IMG/VR virus record: IMGVR_UViG_3300027733_000147
Location: 1 to 31,382 of that record
Strand: one strand, 5' to 3'
DNA: 31,382 nt
Source of the DNA: a virus
Shown: positions 1 through 6,645 of the stretch, in pieces
Numbering within the stretch: position 1 is the first letter of the stretch
How the letters are laid out: each line of letters opens with the position of its first letter
Program-made: the position numbers and the translations under genes
Notes under the pieces: generated by a model
Database searches by the model: none
Seen by the model: only the letters and a program-made list of their open reading frames with translations
What the model was told of the DNA's origin: nothing

Positions 1-183
1 ACCACGAGCTTCGGCTGTTTCATAATCCAATGCACTACAGCCCGACACAGGATCTCGTGGAATGTCTGTGACATAGATGCCGGAGTTGTGTTTGCGTCCG
101 TTGCTTTGCCGTGCCGCTGTGTGCTGTATCAGAGCCAGCACAGCATCTCTGTTGGGCACATCAATGTCAATGTCTGCGCTCAT
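1..183 (-). CDS. DnaE-like DIDID-motif phage protein (3' end cut by window edge)
   Basis: The gene starts at 183 with ATG, overlapping the upstream stop as ATGA, and runs off the left edge after 61 codons. The N-terminus reads MSADIDIDVPNRD, followed by KHNSGIYVTDIP near residues 31-41 and LDYETAEARG near 52-61. The order of DIDID, a following R, an H-x-(A/S)-G-(V/I) element and then an A-E-x-x-G element resembles the catalytic neighbourhood of bacterial C-family DNA polymerase III alpha (PDIDIDF...R, HxAGV, LGLLK). Similar short proteins occur in environmental T4-like phages, from memory. Whether it has any polymerase activity is unknown, because a 60-150 residue protein could hold only a fragment of the palm. 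It is the last visible gene of a tightly overlapping minus-strand series. Confidence 0.7.
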   Translation of the reverse strand, partial: MSADIDIDVPNRDAVLALIQHTAARQSNGRKHNSGIYVTDIPRDPVSGCSALDYETAEARG

Positions 184-536
184 GTCTGGACCAAGAGTGT
201 GATCATACGCAGTTTTTCTTCGGCTTCACGCACTGCTGCCAACTGATCAGCCACAGCAGGATACTTCTCAGCCAATACTTGAATATCATGTTCTTCTTTG
301 CGCTTGTGATTTACCCAATCAATGGCTTCCACAGCATCTTGTGTTAGACTCACACTGACATCGCTCATTTTGAAAGGTTGCCACATTTGACCATCCCACA
401 CTTCCATGCATTGAAGCACTGTGTTGAATCGTAGATCGCCCAGCCCTTGTGCGCCGCTGAAATTGTTCACATAGTTGGTGGCATTGTTGTTGTAAGCCGT
501 CAAATATCGTCCACTACCATACACATTCTTTATCAT
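180..536 (-). CDS. conserved phage hypothetical protein, 118 aa
   Basis: The start is ATG at 536, one nucleotide after the stop of the zinc-finger gene, so the two are probably translationally coupled. The N-terminal half has short beta-like stretches rich in N, G and Y (residues 1-30), then a segment with FNTVLQCMEVWDGQMW (about 37-52). Such N..M..V.DG..W segments are common in environmental phage proteins, sometimes fibre-associated. The C-terminal third (about 68-115) is charged and predicted helical, probably a coiled coil. No catalytic motif is visible. The function is unknown; a minor virion component is possible but unproven. Confidence 0.75.
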   Translation of the reverse strand: MIKNVYGSGRYLTAYNNNATNYVNNFSGAQGLGDLRFNTVLQCMEVWDGQMWQPFKMSDVSVSLTQDAVEAIDWVNHKRKEEHDIQVLAEKYPAVADQLAAVREAEEKLRMITLLVQT

Positions 537-537
537 G

Positions 538-1224
538 TCACCATCCTGCTTGCGTTAAAATCTCTTTTGCGTATTCCTGATCCCCAGGATAATCCGCAAA
601 CTTCTTCTGCCATATATCCGAATCGATATATGGCCATATCATGGCCACTTGCTCTGCGTTGAGTTCTGTCAAGAACTTCTGCCCGGATTCACTGTTGTAG
701 ATCACCCAAGCACTTACTCTACCTGTGGTCACAGCATAGCATGTGGCATTCACGCTGCCATATCTCAAACAATCATGTGACGGAGATCCAGTCTTTTCAC
801 TCCAGTCCAACCCATATTCTATAGCCCGGGCTAAAGCATCATTCACAGTTTCTTTCTGCACATGTGTGACGAGATATTCTGTGTATAACTTATCGCTGCA
901 CCAGTTGTCAATCTTTTTGTTATTTTTCAGCAACCATTCGAGAAAGCGTTCTGGCTGTATCACACGCACATCCACGCAATACCTACCCCATTTTACGAAT
1001 GCTCGGTAATAAGGTGATGTGGCAAAGTCAGTCCAGGATTTGAGTTTGGCCGACCCTTGTGTGTATTCGTAGAACTTCAAGTAGCCTTGCAGCCCTAACT
1101 GCACACCGCGCTCACTTTGCTCTTGCCAGCGTTTTTTTTGTTCGCAAACATGCACACTCAGCGTGGTTTCTTTGCTGAATGATCGTTCGCAATACTTACA
1201 TGTGAAGTTACTTGTCGTTGCCAT
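538..1224 (-). CDS. C2H2-like zinc-finger phage protein, 228 aa
   Basis: The N-terminus carries a compact zinc-finger pattern: C9-x2-C12, F16, L22, H25-x-C27. This is the classical C2H2 spacing, but the last ligand is a Cys two residues after the His (CCHC). The rest (about 30-228) is a mixed, aromatic-rich domain with no recognised fold, ending in FADYPGDQEYAKEILTQAGW. The family is widespread in environmental T4-like phages as a hypothetical protein, from memory. A role in nucleic-acid binding or transcription control fits the finger but is inference. Its 5' end overlaps the upstream 147-aa gene by 17 nt, so the two are co-translated. Confidence 0.8.
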   Translation of the reverse strand: MATTSNFTCKYCERSFSKETTLSVHVCEQKKRWQEQSERGVQLGLQGYLKFYEYTQGSAKLKSWTDFATSPYYRAFVKWGRYCVDVRVIQPERFLEWLLKNNKKIDNWCSDKLYTEYLVTHVQKETVNDALARAIEYGLDWSEKTGSPSHDCLRYGSVNATCYAVTTGRVSAWVIYNSESGQKFLTELNAEQVAMIWPYIDSDIWQKKFADYPGDQEYAKEILTQAGW

Positions 1225-1651
1225 GAGCCCGTTGCAGTTGAGCTATTTCTTTTTTGTCAGTGAGTTCAGCCATCAAATCAATCTCATCATCTTTGAAATG
1301 TGGATATAATTCTCGTAACTGTTTCTTTATTGCACCGGCACCTGCTTCTTTCTTCTTGGGTGCGATCCAGTTGTGCCGCATCACACCCATACCTGGGCTT
1401 GCCGCTGTGGCCATGAGCCATTGCAGTTTGGGATGACGATGCATGGTAAAGAAGTGTTTGTTCAAGTAATGATTCACACTCTGCACATAGTATTCCTGGA
1501 TCTCTCTGTTGCCGTCCACTGCTGAACCCCAACGCACCATTAAGAATGTTGAGAACTTCCGGCGTTCTTCCGGCGTGAGTTCATCATAGAAGTCACGGTT
1601 CTTTGCGTCCAATTGACGCATCTCATTGCCAATGTTTAGTTTGTCGCTCAT
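1208..1651 (-). CDS. conserved phage protein, possibly gp62-like clamp-loader subunit
   Basis: The 147-aa reading frame starts at ATG 1651, overlapping the upstream gene as ATGA. The layout resembles the small clamp-loader subunit of T4-like phages: a FLMVRWG element (about 36-42), a HPKLQWLMAT element (about 73-82), a basic RHNWIAPKKK segment, and a C-terminal helical region with LRELYPHFKDDEI and a final HGNDK. T4 gp62 has a comparable order (FMVENALS, YLMAAVPRGKRYGKWAK, helical tail), but identity by eye is low. It is certainly a conserved phage protein; the clamp-loader assignment is a tentative inference. No gp44 or gp45 gene is in the window to support it. Confidence 0.7.
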   Translation of the reverse strand: MSDKLNIGNEMRQLDAKNRDFYDELTPEERRKFSTFLMVRWGSAVDGNREIQEYYVQSVNHYLNKHFFTMHRHPKLQWLMATAASPGMGVMRHNWIAPKKKEAGAGAIKKQLRELYPHFKDDEIDLMAELTDKKEIAQLQRAHGNDK

Positions 1652-1932
1652 TTGATCTTGGTCAGCTTATACATCATTTTAACTTGATCCAGTAGGTCTT
1701 GTAAAGCCACATTGGTTTCAGCGGCACGGGCTATGTCTTGCCATTCTTTGAGGAATCTTTTTTCCGAGGCACTGACATATTCATCTTCATCATTGTCGAT
1801 TTCTTCCATTTCCCACAATTTTTCCCATTTGCTGCGTTCCCAGGCATCCGGTTCATACTCCTTGGCCAGCCACAGGTCTTTCCACTGGTCTAGATACGGG
1901 TCGGCAGGTGTGAGCTTGATGGACTTTTTCAT
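1648..1932 (-). CDS. small acidic hypothetical protein with shared C-terminal helix
   Basis: 94 aa, ATG at 1932, ATGA overlaps on both sides. The body is rich in W, E and K (residues 15-55), including an acidic patch EEIDNDEDEY. The last 25 or so residues (ARAAETNVALQDLLDQVKMMYKLTK region) are clearly related to the C-terminus of the adjacent upstream gene (RRAARTNPALQDILDHAIMVYHLTR region). This suggests a tandem duplication of at least the C-terminal domain. No enzymatic motif is visible and the function is unknown. Confidence 0.75.
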   Translation of the reverse strand: MKKSIKLTPADPYLDQWKDLWLAKEYEPDAWERSKWEKLWEMEEIDNDEDEYVSASEKRFLKEWQDIARAAETNVALQDLLDQVKMMYKLTKIK

Positions 1933-2228
1933 CGTGATTTGTCAGTTCGAGTTAAATGATACACCATTATAGCATGATCCAGAATATCTTGTAAAGCAGG
2001 ATTGGTGCGGGCTGCTCTGCGAATGGAATCCCACAGTTTGTTTTCCATAATCTCATCGCGCCGTTTTTTCATTCCTGCCCGGATGTCTGAATCTCTGCGC
2101 TCTTCGTGTGTTTCGTAATCGTATCCTACTTCTGTTCGGGTAGCAGGACCTGCACCTGCTTCACGCTGATATACAGTATCGCCGTCACGCTCGTAAACTA
2201 GATTGGCACCGGGCTTTAACTGTCCCAT
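1929..2228 (-). CDS. conserved phage hypothetical protein (MGQLKPGA family), 99 aa
   Basis: The frame is open further upstream, but the start is placed at ATG 2228. That codon overlaps the stop of the upstream gene as TAATG, and the protein then begins MGQLKPGANLVYERDGDTVY, an N-terminus seen in many environmental T4-like phages (from memory). The middle is charged (YETHEERRDSDIR). The C-terminal helix matches that of the next gene downstream, so the two are probably partial paralogues. No known domain is recognised. It is very likely translationally coupled to both neighbours. Confidence 0.78.
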   Translation of the reverse strand: MGQLKPGANLVYERDGDTVYQREAGAGPATRTEVGYDYETHEERRDSDIRAGMKKRRDEIMENKLWDSIRRAARTNPALQDILDHAIMVYHLTRTDKSR

Positions 2229-2728
2229 TACCAGGCTCGATTGTAATCCACTATCTCGCAGTTGCGGCTGATGTCTTTGACGAAATACACACAATCAGGT
2301 TGCTCTGCATCATTTATAGGCACACATAACATCTGCCCATTCTTCAACTTGGGCGCATACCATGCTACCTCTTGATATACATCTACGATCTCTATGGCAG
2401 GAAAACTGGGTCTGAAACTGCTTAAAGGATTGAATTGGAACACTTTAAATCCACGATCATTTATGCTGGTCAGTGGTAACATCTCTAGATCGCCTACATC
2501 AGGTTCTCCAATAAGGATCTGCCAATCCACGGGCATCTTGATCTTGAAATCACCTATCTGTAATACTAATGCAGGTGCATTAAAACTCTCTAAAAAGATT
2601 AAGGGAATATAATGATAGTCTGGATTGGCTGGGTCCGAATTATCTAGTATGGCAAATCTCATGTCATCTACCTCTTCGGGCAAATGGTCAAGATCGTAGG
2701 GTTTGTTGTCTAATGTAAGGATACGCAT
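2228..2728 (-). CDS. conserved phage hypothetical protein, 166 aa
   Basis: ATG 2728 is chosen over a TTG at 2755, because the ATG gives the natural N-terminus MRILTLDNKPYDL and the TTG would sit inside a candidate promoter. The sequence has alternating beta-like segments: MRFAILDN, YIPLIFLESF, ALVLQIGDFKIKMPVDWQIL, then LPLTSINDRGF and FNPLSSFRP. It ends with a region of the type GQMLCVPI...CVYFVKDIS. This whole pattern recurs in a conserved family of aquatic T4-like phages (from memory) with no assigned function. It lies just downstream of uvsW and is probably in the same transcript, with a possible weak promoter of its own. Confidence 0.78.
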   Translation of the reverse strand: MRILTLDNKPYDLDHLPEEVDDMRFAILDNSDPANPDYHYIPLIFLESFNAPALVLQIGDFKIKMPVDWQILIGEPDVGDLEMLPLTSINDRGFKVFQFNPLSSFRPSFPAIEIVDVYQEVAWYAPKLKNGQMLCVPINDAEQPDCVYFVKDISRNCEIVDYNRAW

Positions 2729-2734
2729 GAGTTT

Positions 2735-2763
2735 ATTGTATACTATTGTTGGCAAGAATGCAA
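2735..2763 (-). promoter_or_regulatory. weak sigma70-like promoter, TTGCAT-17-TACAAT
   Basis: On the minus strand, TTGCAT (2763-2758) and TACAAT (2740-2735) are 17 nt apart, and the ATG 2728 follows the -10 after 6 nt, the same distance as in the promoter at 5092. The -35 is poor, so this is a tentative call. Confidence 0.3.
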
Positions 2764-2764
2764 C

Positions 2765-4225
2765 CTATTGCCATGATAATTTCTCCTGAGTGTAAGGATA
2801 GTTGGCTTCATTGTAAAAGGTCTTGCGTTTGGCTAGATGGCGTTTGCTGAATCGGCAAGTTGATGTGATATCCCATATCTGTACATGATCTTTGTCTTCT
2901 GCCTTGCGGATTCCACGTCCGATACTTTGGATCACTCGGGTAAAACTCTTGCCTGGTTCGATCATCACTAGATTAAAGATGCGCGGAATGTTAATACCCA
3001 CTGCTGCCACACCATATGTGGCCACAATGATCTTGTCTGTGCTGATGGCTACTTCATCATATTCATCCTGCCGGGCCTTGGCCTTTGTAGCACCAGACAC
3101 AAACACAGCACGGTCGCCCAATCTTGACACCAGTTCTTGCCCTGCTGCCACACGATCTACTAGTACAAGAGTGTTGCCTGTTTCATTTACTTGTAGAACC
3201 AACTGCGCGATAGCATCTAATCTGCCGGATTCTTCTAGTAGATATTTGAGTTCTGCTTGATAAGTCTTGTGCTCTTGAATGTCTACCAACTGTACTACAT
3301 TAACATGGCACTGCGCCAATACACCGCGATCCTGTAATTCACTGGCAGCAAGTTTTGAGATCACGGGCCCTAGGCTGACCAACAGGCTCTGGCTTTCGAA
3401 TAGTTCTTTTGGAATGGTTCCCGTCAATCCCCAACGAATTGGCACTTGTGCCATCACACCTGTTAATAGTGTTTTTAGCGCATCTGCTTTGGCCATGTGT
3501 ACTTCGTCTACTATAACGCATACAACATCTTCTAAGAATTCCTGTATGGTGCAATCACCTATGCCATTCTTTGTGTTCTTTAATAGATTATTTAAACTCT
3601 GCCAAGTGCAAATGGTATGTTGACGTCCATATTCTTTTCTGTCACCGAAATAAACACCCACATCCAATTCCATATTGATGTAGTCTTTTTCAGTTTGAGT
3701 CACAAGACTTTTATTGGGTACGATAACGATACTGCGGCCGTATGCACTGACTGCATCGCTTAATGCTGCTGTCATGATGGTTTTGCCCGCACCTGTGGCC
3801 ACTTCCTGCAAGCATTGTGGATTGGCCAGGAAGTTGTTGATGATCTCCACTTGATAGTCACGCAACAAGATAGCATCTCCCGCAGCGGGATGACCTCGAG
3901 GCCACTTACGGTCCTGATATGTGGTCTCTGTCACTTGGGTGAAATCAAATGTAGTAGTGTATGTGCGTTGATCGTCTAATTCGATATCGTAGTTTTGTTT
4001 TTCCAATATGGGGATGATATCGGGCAGAAGATTCACATAAGTGCTGCCGCCCAATTGGAAATAGGCTACCTTGCCATCCCAGCGACCTAGTCGCACAGCA
4101 GGAAGATAACGGGCATAAGGCACATCGTATTTGAATTTCTTTACTAGATCTCTGCGTGTGTCGAGATCCAAGCCTTCAATCTTTATGTTGACTTCGTCGC
4201 GTATGGTTATTGTTGCTCTTTTCAT
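2765..4225 (-). CDS. uvsW: UvsW-type superfamily 2 helicase
   Basis: 486 aa, similar to T4 UvsW in length and layout. UvsW is an ATP-dependent 3'-5' helicase that unwinds branched DNA, removes origin R-loops and drives the switch to recombination-dependent replication. Visible motifs: motif I ATGAGKT (143-149), motif II DEVH (240-243), motif III GLTGT (266-270), a helicase C domain with ATYGVAAVGINIPR (motif V) and QSIGRGIRK (motif VI, about 433-441). The first 110 or so residues form the small N-terminal DNA-binding region (YARYLPAVRLGRWDGKV). Start ATG 4225 overlaps the preceding gene as ATGA. UvsX, UvsY and gp32, its usual functional partners, are encoded 14 kb away in the same window. Confidence 0.96.
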   Translation of the reverse strand: MKRATITIRDEVNIKIEGLDLDTRRDLVKKFKYDVPYARYLPAVRLGRWDGKVAYFQLGGSTYVNLLPDIIPILEKQNYDIELDDQRTYTTTFDFTQVTETTYQDRKWPRGHPAAGDAILLRDYQVEIINNFLANPQCLQEVATGAGKTIMTAALSDAVSAYGRSIVIVPNKSLVTQTEKDYINMELDVGVYFGDRKEYGRQHTICTWQSLNNLLKNTKNGIGDCTIQEFLEDVVCVIVDEVHMAKADALKTLLTGVMAQVPIRWGLTGTIPKELFESQSLLVSLGPVISKLAASELQDRGVLAQCHVNVVQLVDIQEHKTYQAELKYLLEESGRLDAIAQLVLQVNETGNTLVLVDRVAAGQELVSRLGDRAVFVSGATKAKARQDEYDEVAISTDKIIVATYGVAAVGINIPRIFNLVMIEPGKSFTRVIQSIGRGIRKAEDKDHVQIWDITSTCRFSKRHLAKRKTFYNEANYPYTQEKLSWQ

Positions 4226-5085
4226 TGTATAGAAACTCTGGTGATATGTTGTCGTTGTGCAATCTGTTCGATCAATTCTGTTGGTGATCTCGAATCTTCA
4301 AGATCCGCTACAGGATATCTTAACGGCAATGCTTGTGTATTATACACGTTTTCAATGCCTTGAGCAACAAAGAAATCCTGATGTTGTTGCAGATATTTGT
4401 TCATAGCAGGCAGATTCACACGGGTATCTATGTCAAAGAATGGAACAAAGAAATCCGCAGAATATCGTTGCCAAGGTTGGAAAGCATCGGCGCCGATGTA
4501 TTGGTCTTGGTCATGTGCGAGATCTTCAAGAGTCTTTCCAATCTCTACATAATTCAAACAAACAGTTCCCGATGGCACTGTCATAGATCCATAATGCACA
4601 GACTGGGCAGGATCTAATTTATATATCTTAGGCATTCCGAACCAGGTGCAAACAAATCTAGGCTGTTGAGATTCCAGGCTTTCGCATCTGTGAACTGCTA
4701 TGTTGAGTTCTGCCAATGCTGAACGCACAGTTTCAGGCGCTTGGATCCAAAATTCATGTGTTTGTTGATCTAACAATCCATGGTAAGTTTCAAATACATG
4801 ATGCAGATAGTTGAGATAATCCTGATCCTGTGTGCTTGTAAATGGTCTGTCGATGATTGGGTTGTAATCATTTATGGTCTTTATGCATTTCAGTATGAGG
4901 TTTTCTGCCCGTTGTTGTTCTTTTTCTTCGGAATCAAATCCATAGAATCTGGTAGGATCATCCAGAGGCCAAGCATCACGCTGACTCATTCGCTCTAGCC
5001 AAGCGTCAGCAATGGGATTATTTCTAACAGCGAAGCGCAGTTGTATGGGATCTTGTGTGCCTAGATCAATTACGAGATATCTCAT
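4222..5085 (-). CDS. conserved phage hypothetical protein, 287 aa
   Basis: The open frame reaches a GTG at 5103, but ATG 5085 (MRYLVIDLGTQDP) is preferred because the GTG lies upstream of and outside a strong promoter whose -10 ends at 5092. Transcription should begin almost at the ATG, so translation may be leaderless; no Shine-Dalgarno sequence is seen. The protein has an N-terminal beta-strand with an acidic residue (VIDLGTQ), a helical middle (about 65-140), and conserved-looking segments such as TWFGMPKIYKLDP and PSGTVCLNYVEIGKTLEDLAHD. No known catalytic motif is recognised. It is the first gene of the unit that includes uvsW, overlapping it by ATGA. Confidence 0.82.
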   Translation of the reverse strand: MRYLVIDLGTQDPIQLRFAVRNNPIADAWLERMSQRDAWPLDDPTRFYGFDSEEKEQQRAENLILKCIKTINDYNPIIDRPFTSTQDQDYLNYLHHVFETYHGLLDQQTHEFWIQAPETVRSALAELNIAVHRCESLESQQPRFVCTWFGMPKIYKLDPAQSVHYGSMTVPSGTVCLNYVEIGKTLEDLAHDQDQYIGADAFQPWQRYSADFFVPFFDIDTRVNLPAMNKYLQQHQDFFVAQGIENVYNTQALPLRYPVADLEDSRSPTELIEQIAQRQHITRVSIQ

Positions 5086-5091
5086 TGTGCT

Positions 5092-5120
5092 AGTATATAG
5101 CACTGAGCATAAAAAGTCAA
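5092..5120 (-). promoter_or_regulatory. sigma70-like promoter, TTGACT-17-TATACT
   Basis: On the minus strand the -35 TTGACT occupies 5120-5115 and the -10 TATACT occupies 5097-5092, separated by exactly 17 nt. The ATG of the 287-aa gene begins 6 nt after the -10, so the mRNA would be leaderless or nearly so. The -35 overlaps the T-run of the upstream terminator. It probably fires early using host RNA polymerase. Confidence 0.78.
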
Positions 5121-5147
5121 AAAGACAGGTGCCATTTAGACACCTGC
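5111..5147 (-). terminator. Rho-independent terminator (proximal of a tandem pair)
   Basis: On the minus strand, CAGGTG (5146-5141) pairs with CACCTG (5131-5126) around a 9-nt loop, extended by a G-U pair. It is followed by CTTTTTGACTTTTT. The T-run is shared with the -35 element of the next promoter. It ends the transcript of the AAA+ ATPase and the two microproteins. Confidence 0.7.
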
Positions 5148-5150
5148 CAT

Positions 5151-5185
5151 AAAAGAGTCGCCGGACTAGAAATTCACTGCGACTC
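5151..5185 (-). terminator. Rho-independent terminator (distal of a tandem pair)
   Basis: On the minus strand, GAGTCGC (5185-5179) pairs with GCGACTC (5161-5155) around a 17-nt loop and is followed by TTTT (5154-5151). It lies 25 nt after the stop of the 34-aa gene. The loop is long and the T-run short, so it may be weak; the second hairpin just downstream backs it up. Confidence 0.55.
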
Positions 5186-5209
5186 TGTTTTCGCGCACCC
5201 GCCGAAAAT

Positions 5210-5314
5210 CTACCTGATCTTTACCACGCGGAATCCCGTTTGTTCAGCCTCATCAGCCTCATATGTAGAATCCACAGTGTACAAAAACAAATCACCATCC
5301 CAGATTTCAAACAT
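5210..5314 (-). CDS. 34-aa phage microprotein
   Basis: ATG at 5314 is preceded by AAGGAAACTGT, a good ribosome binding site. The product begins MFEIWDGDLFLYTVDST and ends GFRVVKIR. A very similar short protein pattern (M-x-E-I-W-x-D-D-L-F-L-(Y/F)-T-V, then an E-A-rich stretch, then GF-x-V) occurs in aquatic T4-like phages, from memory. It follows the 46-aa membrane microprotein by 9 nt and ends just before the tandem terminators. The function is unknown. Confidence 0.62.
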   Translation of the reverse strand: MFEIWDGDLFLYTVDSTYEADEAEQTGFRVVKIR

Positions 5315-5323
5315 ACAGTTTCC

Positions 5324-5464
5324 TTAAAAAATTGATTCCAACACTCGAGCCAGATAATAGGCACTGATAAACAAACAGATCCATCCCGATGCAGTAGAGC
5401 CATCCTCAAAACAATGCTTGGCGAACCACCCATTCAACACCATCCAAACAATCGACGCTTCCAT
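5324..5464 (-). CDS. 46-aa membrane microprotein
   Basis: The ATG at 5464 comes one nucleotide after the stop of the AAA+ ATPase gene, with AAGGTAGAG upstream as ribosome binding site. The product is MEASIVWMVLNGWFAKHC..., with a hydrophobic helix at about 27-46 (GWICLFISAYYLARVLESIF) that ends at the C-terminus. A second moderately hydrophobic stretch lies at 5-14. It is probably an inner-membrane protein. Similar tiny membrane proteins (GW-x-x-L-F-x-S-A) are found in aquatic phages, from memory. A lysis or exclusion role cannot be claimed. Confidence 0.62.
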   Translation of the reverse strand: MEASIVWMVLNGWFAKHCFEDGSTASGWICLFISAYYLARVLESIF

Positions 5465-5465
5465 T

Positions 5466-6491
5466 TTACTCTACCTTCATGCAAGTAGTCTCTGCCAGTC
5501 GACGCCAGTTGTCTGGACTCAACTTACGCAAGTCTGCAATCTTCAGCGCCATACGCAGGCTCATCTCACGCAAGCGGGCTTGATTGGTTTCCATAAACTC
5601 AAAGATGCTGTCTTGAGTTTCGGGCTCAAAGTCGTAGTCTGCGAACAGCACACCGTCTTTGGCAATCTGCTTGATACGCAAGATCTTGTCACGCATGGTG
5701 TCCAAGGTCAAGTCCAAGTAATGGCAACGACTTTGCAAGGCGTCCAAGTGATCGCGCAGTTTCTGCGACTTCATCTTGTCGAACTTCAAGTTGGTGATAA
5801 AGATCACCGAGCCTTTGAAGTCGAAACTGTCTGGGATGCCTTCGCGGCGCAGGGCACCTGATTCACTCAACCACGAAATCTTACGCTTCTTGCCAGAGTC
5901 CAACGCACCTTTCAGCAAGTTCAAACACACGTCGTCAAGCAAGATGCTGTCACAGTCATCAAACACCAACACACAGTTGGGATCTGAATATTTGTACAGA
6001 GCTTGATACAGGCCAATGGGAGTTGCTGAGCCTTTCACAACTTCTGCGCGAAGCTTCTTGCCTGCGATCTTGTCAAACAGCGTGGCTTTCTCGATCTCTT
6101 GTTCCACACCGTAACTCTTGCCCACGCCTGGAGGGCCGCTTACAATCATTGCGCGGATGTCGCCACCGATGCAGGCTTTTGACATTTCAGTAAGGATTTC
6201 AAAACGCTCGCGGATACGAGTCATTGCTTCGTCTTCAGTCTCTACCGTAAAAGCAGAGACTTTGGCAGTGGGCGTGTTCATTTCTACAGTGTCTCCATTT
6301 ATCATCTCGTAGTCAGAGATAGCATCCACGCGGATACGCACAGTGGCAGGGCAGTTGGGGAATGTGCCGTTGTTTTGCACAGTCACATAGCCGCCCTTGG
6401 CGCCTGTTTGGAAGCCGCTAACTAGAGCGAAGCTTTGGTTTTTTACAGTTTTGCCGCGGTACTCGCCGCGCAGTATACGAATTGCTGACAT
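5466..6491 (-). CDS. AAA+ ATPase, phage-type
   Basis: 341 aa. Residues 1-80 form a beta-rich domain (RGEYRGKTVKN, GGYVTVQNN, ATVRIRVD). This is followed by an AAA+ module: Walker A GPPGVGKS (119-126), Walker B VLVFDDCD (174-181), sensor-1 FITN (231-234) and an SRC arginine-finger-like site (254-256). The C-terminal lid is helical (RLREMSLRMALKIADL). It is not gp44: it lacks the clamp-loader SRC motif context and has an unrelated N-domain. The family is common in aquatic T4-like phages without assigned function, from memory; a remodelling or chaperone ATPase is the safe reading. Two consensus promoters precede it, implying strong early expression. Its ribosome binding site is AAAGGG. Confidence 0.88.
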   Translation of the reverse strand: MSAIRILRGEYRGKTVKNQSFALVSGFQTGAKGGYVTVQNNGTFPNCPATVRIRVDAISDYEMINGDTVEMNTPTAKVSAFTVETEDEAMTRIRERFEILTEMSKACIGGDIRAMIVSGPPGVGKSYGVEQEIEKATLFDKIAGKKLRAEVVKGSATPIGLYQALYKYSDPNCVLVFDDCDSILLDDVCLNLLKGALDSGKKRKISWLSESGALRREGIPDSFDFKGSVIFITNLKFDKMKSQKLRDHLDALQSRCHYLDLTLDTMRDKILRIKQIAKDGVLFADYDFEPETQDSIFEFMETNQARLREMSLRMALKIADLRKLSPDNWRRLAETTCMKVE

Positions 6492-6510
6492 GGTTTCTAG
6501 CCCTTTATGT

Positions 6511-6639
6511 TTAACATGCCACTATTATAGCAGTGGGTGTAATAACAGTCAACCAAAAACTCCAACTCAAATTGCGATTTTGGCTGGATTTTTCCAACTC
6601 TTGTTGCAATGTTGCTGAACTTGTTTTTTGCGTTGACAT
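6511..6639 (-). CDS. possible 42-aa leaderless membrane-tail ORF
   Basis: A 42-codon frame starts at ATG 6639, exactly 6 nt after the -10 TATAAT of the upstream promoter, with no ribosome binding site. The product begins MSTQKTSSATLQQELEKSSQ and ends with a hydrophobic stretch (WSFWLTVITPTAIIVAC). The second promoter lies inside it, so the open frame could be chance. It is reported because other minus-strand promoters in this window show the same -10 to ATG distance. Low confidence. Confidence 0.25.
   Translation of the reverse strand: MSTQKTSSATLQQELEKSSQNRNLSWSFWLTVITPTAIIVAC
6524..6552 (-). promoter_or_regulatory. sigma70-like promoter, TTGACT-17-TATAAT
   Basis: On the minus strand, TTGACT lies at 6552-6547 and TATAAT at 6529-6524 with a 17-nt spacer. 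It lies 32 nt upstream of the AAA+ ATPase ATG (6491) and would give a leader of about 25 nt containing AAAGGG. It is the second of two tandem consensus promoters. Confidence 0.85.
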
Positions 6640-6645
6640 GTGCTT

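Noticed and set aside
2228-2755. TTG 2755 as start of the 166-aa protein
   Set aside because: It lies in a promoter-like region and lacks a ribosome binding site, and ATG 2728 gives the family-like N-terminus.
5221-5433. 70-codon minus-strand frame rich in hydrophobic residues
   Set aside because: It overlaps, in another frame, the two microproteins at 5210-5314 and 5324-5464, which have ribosome binding sites and recognisable conserved sequence patterns. This frame has neither.
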